Shown here: in pieces, positions 9,012 through 17,776 of the stretch
How the letters are laid out: every line of letters begins with the position of its first letter
Position numbering within the stretch: position 1 is the stretch's first letter
Position numbers and translations under genes: made by a program
NCBI GenBank assembly: GCA_964404215.1
Contig: CAYOJF010000007.1
Location: forward strand, 1-64,000
Length of the DNA stretch: 64,000 nucleotides
Direction: 5' to 3'
Source of the DNA: Aureispira sp964404215
Lineage (GTDB): Bacteria > Bacteroidota > Bacteroidia > Chitinophagales > Saprospiraceae
Notes under the pieces: generated by a model
What the model was told of the DNA's origin: nothing
Database searches by the model: none
What the model saw: the letters and a program-made list of their open reading frames with translations, nothing else

Positions 9012-9893
9012 ATGAGTTATATTAAATCAATTATCCTTCTTCTTATTGGTAGCAGTCTTACTTTCATGAGCTGTATCAAAGATACGAATCCACCACTACC
9101 TGCCTATATTCAAGTCAATACGGTCGCCTTCCAGTCTGATTCGGCTCAAGGTAGCAGCTCTTCCAACATTCAAGATGCTTGGGTTAGTGTTGATGGACAA
9201 CTATTAGGAACCAACACACTTCCTGTGATTAGTTTTCCTGTCATTGTAGATGAAAACTTTCAGACCAATACCATCCGAATAGCAGCAGGTATTGCAGATA
9301 ATGGTATTAGTAATACCCGTCGTATTTATCCATTTTATCTCCCCTTTGATACTACGATGAAACTTACTCCTGGAGAGACCTATACATTTAGTCCCACCTT
9401 GCGGTATGATTCCACGGCTACGGTACGTATTATTGAAGACTTCGAACCTACGGGCACTATATTTAGTGAAGATTTAGACAATAACCCGAATACTTTTATG
9501 GAACGCCAAAACACTGATGTATTTGAGGGGAATTTTTCTGGACGTTTTGTACTAGACAGTGCCAATCTTGAATGTACTGTTGCTACTGCTGTTCGTTATT
9601 CCAATCTACAACCTAATGCGACTTCCTTTCCTGTATATCTTGAGATGGATTACAATACTAATGCTTCTTTTAGTGTCGGTATTATTGCTCATTATGGAAG
9701 TCAGACACAGATTAATTACATTGCAGGTGTCAACTCCACAGGTGGAGATTGGAATAAAATTTATTTCAATTTGACAGAAGCAATTTTTGCAGCAGGAGCT
9801 AGTCAGTATAGTATCATATTCCGAATTACGAAGCCAATAGCAGTCGATCAAGTAGAGGCTTACATTGATAATATCAAGCTAGTTCATTATTAA
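9012..9893 (+). CDS. Hypothetical lipoprotein
   Basis: 293 aa. A signal sequence with lipobox FMSC (Cys21) is followed by KDTNPP, typical of a Bacteroidota surface or outer-membrane lipoprotein. The middle holds Ig-like beta-rich sequence (IRIAAGIADNG, TRRIYPFYLPFDTTMKLTPGETYTFSPTL). The C-terminal half (about 140-290) looks like a carbohydrate-binding or jelly-roll-type module ending YIDNIKLVHY, the pattern of proteins whose last strand carries a D-N-I-x-L motif. It lies 8 bases before the sugar-transferase gene, so a role at the cell surface is plausible but unproven. Confidence 0.7.
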   Translation: MSYIKSIILLLIGSSLTFMSCIKDTNPPLPAYIQVNTVAFQSDSAQGSSSSNIQDAWVSVDGQLLGTNTLPVISFPVIVDENFQTNTIRIAAGIADNGISNTRRIYPFYLPFDTTMKLTPGETYTFSPTLRYDSTATVRIIEDFEPTGTIFSEDLDNNPNTFMERQNTDVFEGNFSGRFVLDSANLECTVATAVRYSNLQPNATSFPVYLEMDYNTNASFSVGIIAHYGSQTQINYIAGVNSTGGDWNKIYFNLTEAIFAAGASQYSIIFRITKPIAVDQVEAYIDNIKLVHY

Positions 9894-9901
9894 AATCAAC
9901 T

Positions 9902-11338
9902 ATGAAATCTTCTTGGAATTTACCCAAAGGTGTTTTGGGCTATATCATTAGCGATTACCTAACGGCTATCTTAGCTTGGGGATTGTTTGTGCTATATCGC
10001 CGTGTTTCCATAGAAGAACGACCTTTCTTTTGGGAACTCTTCCAAACGCCTAGTTTTCTATATGGAGTGGCAATTGTTCCTATTGTTTGGATCATGATTC
10101 ATGTCATTTTTGATAGTTATCGAAGTATCTATCGAATGTCGAGATTATCTGAACTCGCCCGAACTTTTGCGACTAGTTTCTTTGGTACACTTTTCCTATT
10201 TTTCGCTATTTTATTAGACGATTTAGTCAATTATCAAGGTGGATATCAGGGTTATTATCTTTCTTTTTTAGGGCTAATGTTAATTCACTTTGTGCTCACA
10301 GCTTTTGTTCGAATGCTTATTTTGACGAGAGCCAGCCAACGTATCAAAAAAGGAAAATTCAGCTTTAATACTATTTTTATAGGACAACATCCTAAACTCA
10401 CAGAGCTGTATCAAGATATTGAAAATAGAACCCATAGTCTAGGTTACAAAATTCTTGGGTTTGTCAATACCCACACCAACGCTACGCATCCATTGAGTCA
10501 TAAATTAGACTCCTTAGGCAACCTCAAACAACTGCATCAAATCATCAACAATAATGCGGTTGAAGAAGTTATTATTGCTCTATCTACAAAAGAACACCAT
10601 CAACTCAAAAATATTCTTGGTATACTAGACCAACACAGTCATAAAATTATTATAAAAGTACTGCCCGATATGTATGATATACTATTAGGAAAAGTACAAA
10701 TGGCAAATGTCTATGGAGCGGTTTTGATAGAAATCAAAACACAATTCATTCCAGTTAGCTTAAGAATCATCAAACGAACTATAGATTTAGTAGTATCTAG
10801 CTTAGTACTTTTGCTCTGTAGTCCGCTCTACTTATTTGTTGCCGTCAAAGTTCGGCTCTCCTCCAAAGGACCTATTTTCTATAAACAAGAACGAATTGGT
10901 AAACATGGGGTCCCATTTCTGATTTATAAATTTCGCTCTATGTATACAGATGCTGAAAAACTAGGGCCTCAACTTTCTTCAGATAGTGATGACCGTTGCA
11001 CTCCTTGGGGTAAAACGATGCGTAAATACCGCCTAGATGAAATCCCTCAATTTTGGAATGTACTCAAGGGCGATATGTCCCTTGTTGGTCCTAGACCAGA
11101 ACGCCAGTTTTATATTGACCAAATTGCCGAAAAAGCTCCCCACGTCCATCAACTACACAAAGTTCGACCTGGTATTACTTCTTGGGGACAAGTAAAATAT
11201 GGTTATGCGTCAAATGTAGATGAAATGGTTCAACGCCTCAAAATTGATATATTATACATTGAAAACCTTTCCCTTGGATTAGACATCAAGATTTTATTTT
11301 ACACGGTGTTAGTTATTCTCAAAGGCAGTGGAAAATAG
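9902..11338 (+). CDS. Polyprenyl-phosphate glycosyl-1-phosphate transferase (WcaJ/WbaP type)
   Basis: 478 aa, full-length for the polyisoprenyl-phosphate hexose-1-phosphate transferase family. The N-terminal half has four to five membrane segments (about residues 13-130) and a CoA-binding-like Rossmann region (TIFIGQHPKL, about 160-270). The C-terminal sugar-transferase domain begins KRTIDLVVSS, passes a re-entrant membrane helix, and carries FYKQERIG, YKFRSM, RLDEIPQFWNVLKGDMSLVGPRPE and PGITSWGQV. It transfers a sugar phosphate to undecaprenyl phosphate at the inner membrane, the first step of exopolysaccharide or O-antigen synthesis. No other glycan genes are next to it, apart from the upstream lipoprotein. 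Confidence 0.9.
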   Translation: MKSSWNLPKGVLGYIISDYLTAILAWGLFVLYRRVSIEERPFFWELFQTPSFLYGVAIVPIVWIMIHVIFDSYRSIYRMSRLSELARTFATSFFGTLFLFFAILLDDLVNYQGGYQGYYLSFLGLMLIHFVLTAFVRMLILTRASQRIKKGKFSFNTIFIGQHPKLTELYQDIENRTHSLGYKILGFVNTHTNATHPLSHKLDSLGNLKQLHQIINNNAVEEVIIALSTKEHHQLKNILGILDQHSHKIIIKVLPDMYDILLGKVQMANVYGAVLIEIKTQFIPVSLRIIKRTIDLVVSSLVLLLCSPLYLFVAVKVRLSSKGPIFYKQERIGKHGVPFLIYKFRSMYTDAEKLGPQLSSDSDDRCTPWGKTMRKYRLDEIPQFWNVLKGDMSLVGPRPERQFYIDQIAEKAPHVHQLHKVRPGITSWGQVKYGYASNVDEMVQRLKIDILYIENLSLGLDIKILFYTVLVILKGSGK

Positions 11339-11369
11339 TTTAGGTGTGTTAGAAATATGATCATTATTT

Positions 11370-11383
11370 CTAAGAGCATGTTT
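11370..11383 (+). repeat. Solo copy of the GAGCATGTTT repeat end
   Basis: CTAAGAGCATGTTT followed by AAAAAAATTTAGTA. The downstream sequence also resembles the copy at 45167 (both have AATTTAGTA a few bases later), so more than the 14-mer is shared. No inverted partner is visible before the next gene. Confidence 0.5.
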
Positions 11384-11486
11384 AAAAAAATTTAGTACTA
11401 AAACATATTTTAAATCATTAGAAAAAAATTAAAATAACAAGAATAGAGTGCTACCCAAATAGCCTTCTAAAAATGCAATTAAAACA

Positions 11487-12791
11487 ATGAGTAATACTTT
11501 AGGAAGACATATTTTAGTAGAATTTTATGGCTGTAATCCTGAAATTCTAAATGATGTTATTGTCATAGAAAAATCAATGGTAGGAGCAGCAAAAGAAGCT
11601 CAAGCTACTGTTATCAATAGTACGTTTCACCACTTTTCACCCTATGGTGTATCTGGAGTAGTTGTTATCCAAGAAAGTCATTTAGCGATTCATGCTTGGC
11701 CAGAATATCAGTACGCTGCTGTAGATATTTTCACTTGTGGTACAGAAGTCAATCCTTGGATTGCCTATGATTTTCTCAAGAAAGCCTTCGAAGCTGCTCA
11801 CGGATCCGCGATGGAAATCAACAGAGGGCAAATTGATTTACTTCAAAGAATAGACGTTGATTACCTCCAAAAAGAACGCTCAGAAACAGAAGAAGAGCTA
11901 AATCCTGCCTATAAGCGTGATGTCTGGTTTACCGATAAAGATGATAATGTAGCTTTATCGCTACGTCATACAGGAGAACTCCTATATCATGCAAAATCTG
12001 AATACCAAACGGTTAGAGTACTCAACACCTATGCCTATGGTAAAATGCTCTCTATTGATGACATGGTTATGGTGACAGAAAAAGATGAATTTATCTATCA
12101 TGAAATGATTAGCCATGTGCCTACTTTTCTACATGGTGCTGTCAAAAAAGCATTAGTTATTGGAGGTGGAGATGGAGGAACAGTCAGAGAACTACTTCGT
12201 CATCCTGATATAGAAGAAGTTGTGATGGTAGAAATAGATGCCAATGTTATTGAAGCCTCTAAGCTTCATTTACCAGCTGTTTCTTGTGCATTCGACCACC
12301 CCAAACTAACACTAAAAATTCAAGATGGTATCCAATATCTACAGGATTGCCCTCCAGAGACGTTTGATTTGATTATTATTGATGGTTCTGATCCAGAAGG
12401 TCCTGCGGAAGGCTTATTTTCCGAAAAATTCTACAGAAGTGCTCATAACGCTCTTCAAAATGAAGGGATCATCTGTTTGCAGAGTGAAAGTCCCATGTTT
12501 AATGCGGCAGCCTTTTTGGAACTCAATGCTTGTATGAGTCGTATTTTTGGTATAGAGTCCGTCAGCCGCTATTTAGCCTATATTTCGACCTACCCTTCTG
12601 GTATGTGGAGTTTTACCATTGCTCAAAAAGGAAAAGCACTAAACACCAATGCTTTTGACATGGTGAGCGCAGCTATTTTTTCGCAACAGCACCAACTTCA
12701 ATACTATACACCAGATATGCATTTAGCTGCCTTTACCTTACCTCCTTTCATTCGTAAAATGATTGCTGATAAATTAGAGCCTACTGAGTAA
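11487..12791 (+). CDS. speD-speE: Fused S-adenosylmethionine decarboxylase / spermidine synthase
   Basis: 434 aa holding two enzymes. Residues 1-120 are a class 1b AdoMet decarboxylase: the cleavage pair Glu63-Ser64 (ESHLAIH) gives the pyruvoyl group, with His69 and Cys84 at the expected spacing for the Thermotoga-type enzyme. Residues about 145-415 are a spermidine synthase: DEFIYHEM (200-207), AdoMet-binding GGGDGG (226-231), then DGSDPEGPAEGLF (299-311). The first domain makes decarboxylated AdoMet and the second would transfer aminopropyl to a diamine. A short acidic linker (130-142) joins them. Such fusions are known in some bacteria. The gene stands alone. All active residues are present, so both activities are probable. 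Confidence 0.93.
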   Translation: MSNTLGRHILVEFYGCNPEILNDVIVIEKSMVGAAKEAQATVINSTFHHFSPYGVSGVVVIQESHLAIHAWPEYQYAAVDIFTCGTEVNPWIAYDFLKKAFEAAHGSAMEINRGQIDLLQRIDVDYLQKERSETEEELNPAYKRDVWFTDKDDNVALSLRHTGELLYHAKSEYQTVRVLNTYAYGKMLSIDDMVMVTEKDEFIYHEMISHVPTFLHGAVKKALVIGGGDGGTVRELLRHPDIEEVVMVEIDANVIEASKLHLPAVSCAFDHPKLTLKIQDGIQYLQDCPPETFDLIIIDGSDPEGPAEGLFSEKFYRSAHNALQNEGIICLQSESPMFNAAAFLELNACMSRIFGIESVSRYLAYISTYPSGMWSFTIAQKGKALNTNAFDMVSAAIFSQQHQLQYYTPDMHLAAFTLPPFIRKMIADKLEPTE

Positions 12792-12825
12792 AAGTATCTA
12801 GCATACAAGAAACTAAGTTTTAATA

Positions 12826-12964
12826 ACGTGAACTAAGGATTAAATACCTTGATTATCAATAGCAAAGCGATAAAGTGCTTAGCTCCACTTTCAAGCAAAA
12901 TTGGCGTTTGATATTAATAAATCAATGCCTTATATTATTTCACAATCCTTAGGTCACGCTTCTA
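12826..12964. repeat. Repeat copy with AATCCTTA-type inverted ends
   Basis: An intergenic stretch bounded by imperfect inverted ends: ACGTGAACTAAGGATT on the left and AATCCTTAGGTCACGC on the right. It contains a 28-base segment (12835-12862) that recurs inverted at 17825-17852 with one mismatch, and GTGCTTAGCTCC (12875-12886), which is also part of the perfect hairpin at 17777-17809. No coding capacity. Probably a non-autonomous repeat family. Confidence 0.45.
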
Positions 12965-12976
12965 ATAAGTATCTAT

Positions 12977-12990
12977 CTAAGAGCATGTTT
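12977..12990 (+). repeat. Solo copy of the GAGCATGTTT repeat end
   Basis: CTAAGAGCATGTTT, identical to 11370-11383. It abuts the hairpin terminator at 12997. Confidence 0.5.
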
Positions 12991-13028
12991 AAAAAAGAAG
13001 CACTGTTTTGAAAACAGTGCTTCTTTTT
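12991..13028 (+). terminator. Strong hairpin terminator
   Basis: GAAGCACTGTTTT (12997-13009) and AAAACAGTGCTTC (13011-13023) are perfect complements. A 6-base A run precedes them and TTTTT follows, so the hairpin could act on both strands. It lies about 200 bases after the speD-speE stop and 50 bases before the photolyase gene. Confidence 0.75.
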
Positions 13029-13078
13029 AGTTGTTAGGTGATTGTATTTGCAAATAAATAGAAATAGCACTTAAAGAT

Positions 13079-14398
13079 ATGTCCAATAAAACAACTTACT
13101 TTTGGTTCAGACGTGATCTAAGACTAGATGATAACCATGGTTTATATCAAGCCTTAAAAAATCATAAAAATGTACAGCCCATCTTTATTTTTGACACCCA
13201 AATACTAGATAAACTAGAAGATAAAGAGGATGCTCGTGTCACTTTTCTTCATAATACCCTAACTGGTATAGACCAAGAGCTAGCTAAAGTAAATAGTGGA
13301 TTATTGGTCAAATATGGGAATCCAATACAAATATGGGAGGAAATATTAGCCTCAGATAACACAGCTGCTATTTACTGCAATAAAGATTATGAACCCTACG
13401 CCAGAGAACGAGATGAAACAGTCAAAGACTTGACAAAGAGCAAAGAGGTCATCTTTGAATCTTATAAAGATCATGTTATTTTTGAAGAAAGAGAGGTAGT
13501 CAAAAAAGATGGGAATCCATATACTGTCTTTACTCCCTATTCTAAGGTTTGGAAAAAACAGTTGGCAGAAAACGAAGCTATCATATTGGCTCATTATGAC
13601 TGTAGCACATATATTAGCCATTGGGCAAAAAGAAATCCTAATCAGACGATTATTGCTCTAGAACAAATGGGTTTTTCTCCTAATACAACAATTGAGGTAC
13701 CAACGGCTACCGTTACACAAAAATTGGTCAAAAATTATGACCAAACACGTAATTTTCCTGCGATAGCGGGAACCTCTCGTCTTGGTTTGCACTTCCGATT
13801 TGGAACCATTAGTATTCGTCAAAAAGCAAAAAAAGCAAAAAAACTCAATGAAACATTTCTAAATGAACTCATTTGGAGAGATTTTTATGCTATGATTTTA
13901 GCCAACTTCCCTGAGGTAGTTGGTAATAGTTTTAGAGAAAAATATGAAGGAATACAATGGCGGAACAATAAAGATGAATTTGAGAAGTGGAAAGCAGGTC
14001 AAACAGGTTACCCAATGGTAGATGCTGGAATGCGAGAACTCAACAACACAGGCTATATGCACAATAGGGTTCGTATGGTTGTGGCGAGTTTTTTATGCAA
14101 ACACCTACTGATAGATTGGCGATGGGGAGAAGCCTATTTTGCTGAAAAATTACTTGATTTTGATTTAGCTAGCAACAATGGTGGCTGGCAATGGGCTGCG
14201 GGCTGTGGTACAGATGCTGCTCCTTATTTCAGAATATTCAATCCTGAATCACAGCTCAAAAAATTTGACAAAGATCATAAATATATTAAAAAGTGGATTC
14301 CTGAGTTTGGTACTAATAATTATGTCGCCCCTGTCGTCGAACACAAAATGGCTAGAGAACGCTGTCTCGAACGTTATAAGGCTGGAATCAATGGATAA
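13079..14398 (+). CDS. phrB: Cryptochrome/photolyase family protein (CPD photolyase-like)
   Basis: 439 aa. The N-terminal Rossmann antenna domain opens with TTYFWFRRDLRLDDNHGL. The C-terminal helical FAD-binding domain has the family signature LNELIWRDFYAMIL (about residues 260-273), GYPMVDAGMRELNNTGYMHNRVRM (about 314-337), LDFDLASNNGGWQWAAG (about 358-374) and DAAPYFRIFNP. This is the class I photolyase/cryptochrome-type arrangement: light-driven repair of pyrimidine dimers using FAD. The Trp in WRDFY and NNGGWQW supports a true photolyase rather than a signalling cryptochrome. The gene stands alone between two repeat-rich spacers. Confidence 0.9.
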   Translation: MSNKTTYFWFRRDLRLDDNHGLYQALKNHKNVQPIFIFDTQILDKLEDKEDARVTFLHNTLTGIDQELAKVNSGLLVKYGNPIQIWEEILASDNTAAIYCNKDYEPYARERDETVKDLTKSKEVIFESYKDHVIFEEREVVKKDGNPYTVFTPYSKVWKKQLAENEAIILAHYDCSTYISHWAKRNPNQTIIALEQMGFSPNTTIEVPTATVTQKLVKNYDQTRNFPAIAGTSRLGLHFRFGTISIRQKAKKAKKLNETFLNELIWRDFYAMILANFPEVVGNSFREKYEGIQWRNNKDEFEKWKAGQTGYPMVDAGMRELNNTGYMHNRVRMVVASFLCKHLLIDWRWGEAYFAEKLLDFDLASNNGGWQWAAGCGTDAAPYFRIFNPESQLKKFDKDHKYIKKWIPEFGTNNYVAPVVEHKMARERCLERYKAGING

Positions 14399-14898
14399 GT
14401 AATTCTTTTTTTTAGTATTAAATCGTTTTTTTTATTAGTGTCGTGAACTTTTATTTACAATAAAAGATTGGAATAATGATGATTAAAAAACATTCCTAAA
14501 TGCTGTTTAAAAAGTTAGTTTATGAGCTATCTGGCTAATTTTTAACGATAAGTAACAGAAAAAGATATTTCATTTAGAGCATGTTTAAAATTATATTTTT
14601 TGATAATGTGAGTACTATTTTTTTGCTAATTGAATCTTATTTTTGAGTGAATAGCCATAGCTATTGACGAAAAAATAGGTGATAAGTAGTGGAAAAAGAG
14701 ATTTCATATTACAAATTAAGGTAAATTTAAACATGCTCTTAGATATAAAGCGACTTTTTAAACAACTTCTTAGAAAAGAACATACATAAAAGCATTAAAA
14801 TATCATTTTAATTTTTAGATTTGCACGTTTTTTAATCAGAAGCAATTAACAGAATTGACCAAAAATTAGTGGTTAACTCACAAAAAAATATAAATAAT
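14399..14898. other. 500-base intergenic region with near-duplicate segments
   Basis: No gene seen. It holds a MITE-like element (14577-14738) and a direct near-repeat: the segment at about 14547-14573 (GATAAGTAACAGAAAAAGA...) recurs at about 14679-14704 (GATAAGTAGTGGAAAAAGA...), one copy just outside the element and the other inside its right end. Confidence 0.6.
14577..14738. mobile_element. MITE-like element with GAGCATGTTTAAA ends and TTA target duplication
   Basis: A 162-base non-coding element. The left end GAGCATGTTTAAAATT and the right end AAATTTAAACATGCTC are inverted repeats, and the element is flanked directly by TTA on both sides (14574-14576 and 14739-14741). Such TnA target duplications are typical of several IS5-type groups, so it may be mobilised by an IS5-like transposase elsewhere. 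No transposase fragment is visible inside. Solo ends of the same type occur at 58, 11370, 12977, 45167 and 60015. Confidence 0.65.
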
Positions 14899-15120
14899 AT
14901 GTATTGGACTTTAGAATTAGCATCACATCTTCAGGATGCTCCGTGGCCCGCTACTCGCGATGAATTAATTGATTATGCCATTCGCTCAGGGGCTCCAATC
15001 GAAGTTATTGAAAACTTGCAGCAGTTGGAAGATGAAGGAGAACTTTATGAAGGGATCGAAGACATTTGGGCTGACTTCCCTACTAAAAGTGATTTTTTCT
15101 TCCCAGAAGATGAGTATTAA
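14899..15120 (+). CDS. DUF2795 domain protein
   Basis: 73 aa from the ATG at 14899; a GTG 30 bases upstream is in frame but would add a non-conserved NSQKNINN segment. The sequence from MYWTLELASHL to DFFFPEDEY is a compact acidic alpha-helical protein of the DUF2795 type. It is highly conserved in Bacteroidota and usually about 73 aa long, which supports this start. Function unknown; probably cytoplasmic. A terminator follows at 15207-15250. Confidence 0.85.
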   Translation: MYWTLELASHLQDAPWPATRDELIDYAIRSGAPIEVIENLQQLEDEGELYEGIEDIWADFPTKSDFFFPEDEY

Positions 15121-15206
15121 TACTTACCGTAGTTCTAACGTAAAAGTTGCTATCCTTTCTATTTAGATTAAAATATTATCTATAAATCAAATGCAACTTT
15201 TACAGA

Positions 15207-15250
15207 AAAACACCACGTTGACAACTATATGGTTAGCGTGGTGTTTTTTT
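15207..15250 (+). terminator. Rho-independent terminator after the DUF2795 gene
   Basis: ACACCACG (15210-15217) pairs with CGTGGTGT (15237-15244), preceded by an A run and followed by TTTTTT. It ends the DUF2795 transcription unit and lies 85 bases before the lipase start. Confidence 0.8.
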
Positions 15251-15334
15251 ATGTCTACCCTCAACACTCTTTTGGTGTGATTTGTGAGGGTCGCTAATCA
15301 TTTATTTCACCATCAGAGATTATTGTTATTATTC

Positions 15335-16612
15335 ATGAATGTTCATCCAATTTTTATAGGGCTGCTTTGTCTTTTTTCTCCAATTCTACTAACTGCTCAA
15401 ACCAATTATAAATTTGATATTCCAGCAAAAGAAAACAAGTGTTTTCAATATTTTGATGAAACGGCAGAAGGTGTACACCCTGTCAATAACTTTCTACTGT
15501 CTAAAATGACAGAAATGATGTACCTAGAACGGTTGGATTATCAAATCCGTTATTTGCAAAACGGTCAAAAAGCAGTTGATTCTATCCCTTCCTCTGATTG
15601 GATCAAAGAAAATTGTATGGTCAGTGACTCCACTTTTCAGCAATGTTTTACGAGTCGGTTTAGTCATTTTTTTGAACATCCACTCGAAGAACCAGAAGCA
15701 CAAAAAACACACTTCACTCAAAGAAATCATACCCAACGTACACAGTTCAAATATATTCAAAAAACATACACCAAAGATGCTCGTTTTTTTGGATTCAAAT
15801 ATCAGAGTGGTTTAGACCCTGAATTAATGGTCATTTCGACCCCTTCTACCATCTTTATTTTGTTTAGAGGTACCGATGATGTCGGTAAAAGCCAATGGGC
15901 AGAATGGATAGGTACTGATTTTAGAATCAATCAAATGAAAGCTGGAGGAGCACTTGTTGGCACTAAAATTCATACTGGGTTCTGGTTAAGTTTTGAGCTC
16001 ATTCGAGATCAACTTGTGACGACATTGGCCGAATTCGATGCCAAAAACAAAAAAATATGGATAGCAGGTCATAGTTTGGGAGCTGCCCTGTCAGTCGTGA
16101 CAGGTGTCTATCTAAAATCATATGGTTTAGATGTTCAAAATATCTATGCTTACGCTTGCCCTCGTACTATTGGCAATAAAGCCTTTATCAAAAGATGTGA
16201 TGAAATTTTACCCAATGGAATTCAACGTTTTGAATATTTTCAAGACCCTGTTACTATGATTTGGGCTCCTGGATACAAATACCATCATGTTGGTCAACGA
16301 AATTGGTATGATGAAGAAGAAAAAGGGAAATTCAAACTCTATCAAAAAACTGATGAACGTACTTTTATATCCAAACCTACTCGAAAATATACCAATATTG
16401 ATTTGGAGGAAGATCCTAAAGAAGGACACCGAATCAAACGAAATCAAATGAATGGAAGTATCTTTGTCAGTACCAAAATGCTCCATTATCATAATCCACA
16501 ATGGTATGTCAAAGCAGCTCATGCTCAGCTATCTGAAGAACAAAAAAGTTACTTGCCCGATGTAGATGATAGTTTCCCTTATCTCTACTTTGGGAGAGAC
16601 GATTGTAAGTAA
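15335..16612 (+). CDS. Exported class 3 lipase family protein
   Basis: 425 aa from the ATG at 15335, which gives a clear signal peptide (FIGLLCLFSPILLTAQ); a GTG 51 bases upstream would place charged residues before it. The alpha/beta-hydrolase core has IFILFRGTDD (oxyanion region), the nucleophile elbow WIAGHSLGAALS, then AYACPRTIGNKAF, and DPVTMIWAPGYKYHHVG, which supplies candidate Asp and His. This is the fungal-lipase-like (lipase 3) arrangement. Likely secreted or periplasmic triacylglycerol or phospholipid hydrolase. The C-terminal 100 residues are charged and not recognised. Confidence 0.82.
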   Translation: MNVHPIFIGLLCLFSPILLTAQTNYKFDIPAKENKCFQYFDETAEGVHPVNNFLLSKMTEMMYLERLDYQIRYLQNGQKAVDSIPSSDWIKENCMVSDSTFQQCFTSRFSHFFEHPLEEPEAQKTHFTQRNHTQRTQFKYIQKTYTKDARFFGFKYQSGLDPELMVISTPSTIFILFRGTDDVGKSQWAEWIGTDFRINQMKAGGALVGTKIHTGFWLSFELIRDQLVTTLAEFDAKNKKIWIAGHSLGAALSVVTGVYLKSYGLDVQNIYAYACPRTIGNKAFIKRCDEILPNGIQRFEYFQDPVTMIWAPGYKYHHVGQRNWYDEEEKGKFKLYQKTDERTFISKPTRKYTNIDLEEDPKEGHRIKRNQMNGSIFVSTKMLHYHNPQWYVKAAHAQLSEEQKSYLPDVDDSFPYLYFGRDDCK

Positions 16613-16762
16613 TCAAACCATAACTGTCAGAATAAGGATATTTTTTTACAAAAAGACAACAAAGACATTATTAATAATGAATACCACCATCACCTGACAC
16701 TGTGTGAGACTACTCAATTACCTTACCATATCAACTAAGAAAAGTACACAATCCGTCATAAA

Positions 16763-17134
16763 ATGAACAAATCAAGTATTTATAATTGTCAGTTTCTTAT
16801 AAAAAAAGTAAATGTTAGATCAATTCCATTAATTCAAGCAGAGATTGATGTTTCGGGAATGCTTCATACTGAAATGGCCAAATTCATACAAGGATGTGAT
16901 ATTTGGCTAGCAGAGGAAATCGTTAGCGAAATAAATGGATTGAATTTAGTCTTGAGAGAATCTTCAATTGTAAATTATCAGATAGAAGGGGGATATAATG
17001 ATATGATTGAAGTTTCATCTCCCGATATCGTGTCTTTTACAGACACCAATAGCAGGATAATTAACTATCCAGTGGACGATTTTTTAGGGCTTCTTCAAGA
17101 ATGGATATATTTTTTAAAGTCAATTCCCACTTAA
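16763..17134 (+). CDS. Hypothetical acidic cytoplasmic protein
   Basis: 123 aa with no signal peptide or membrane segment. The order of strands and helices (CQFLIKKVNV..., FIQGCDIWLAEEIVSEINGL, NDMIEVSSPDIVSF, DDFLGLLQEWIYFLKSI) and the acidic, small size recall immunity proteins of polymorphic toxins, but no family is recognised and no toxin gene is next to it. It sits alone between the lipase and the TM2 protein genes. Composition is AT-rich relative to neighbours. Treat as hypothetical. Confidence 0.6.
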   Translation: MNKSSIYNCQFLIKKVNVRSIPLIQAEIDVSGMLHTEMAKFIQGCDIWLAEEIVSEINGLNLVLRESSIVNYQIEGGYNDMIEVSSPDIVSFTDTNSRIINYPVDDFLGLLQEWIYFLKSIPT

Positions 17135-17288
17135 CTAGCTTATTAAATCGTCTATAGTAAAAATACGTTTATATCAGCCTGACGGCTATTGCAGCCAAAC
17201 AATTGCCTAACTATTTAAAAATGTCTACTTTTGACAGAAATTTCTGCTAGAGCAGGTCTACAATTATATTCTCAAAATTCATCCATAC

Positions 17289-17735
17289 ATGTATTCCATT
17301 AAAATTTTACTTGCTACTATTTTTCTATTCATTACTATTATTCCTTTACAGGCTGCTTTTCTCCCTCCTGTTGAAAAACCAAAAACAACTAAAATCACTA
17401 AGCGTCAAGAACATCAATCGTTGAGGCTAGAAAAAAAACAGGCTAAAGTGATTGCCAGAAAGCAAAATAGAAAATATAATAATCGACACAAAAACAAGAA
17501 AGGACATGCACAACAAATGAATGTCGGTAGAAACTGGACCGTAGCTATCTTACTATCTTTTTTCTTAGGTATATTCGCTATAGACCGATTCTATTTGGGC
17601 TATATTTTATTAGGAATTCTCAAACTAATTACGCTTGGCGGACTTGGTATTTGGGCATTGATCGATTTGATACTCATTGCCATGAGAGCACTAAAACCTA
17701 GGGATGGAAGTGATTATACAGATTATATTCTATAG
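17289..17735 (+). CDS. TM2 domain-containing protein
   Basis: 148 aa. Residues 1-21 look like a signal peptide (ITIIPLQAAF), followed by a very basic linker (residues 30-70, many Lys, Arg and Gln). The C-terminal part is a TM2 domain: RNWTVAILLSFFLGIFAIDRFYLGY, a short turn, then LGILKLITLGGLGIWALIDLILI. The F-x-x-D-R-F-Y-L-G motif is the family hallmark. TM2 proteins form a helical hairpin in membranes; the function in bacteria is largely unknown. An exported basic linker in front of TM2 is common in Bacteroidota. Confidence 0.85.
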   Translation: MYSIKILLATIFLFITIIPLQAAFLPPVEKPKTTKITKRQEHQSLRLEKKQAKVIARKQNRKYNNRHKNKKGHAQQMNVGRNWTVAILLSFFLGIFAIDRFYLGYILLGILKLITLGGLGIWALIDLILIAMRALKPRDGSDYTDYIL

Positions 17736-17776
17736 AAAGCAACTGCAAGACTAGAGCTTTTTAGAAAAAGTAATCT

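Noticed and set aside
16763..17134. Immunity protein of a known toxin
   Set aside because: Only the size and acidity fit. No immunity family is recognisable and no toxin gene is adjacent, so it is left as hypothetical.
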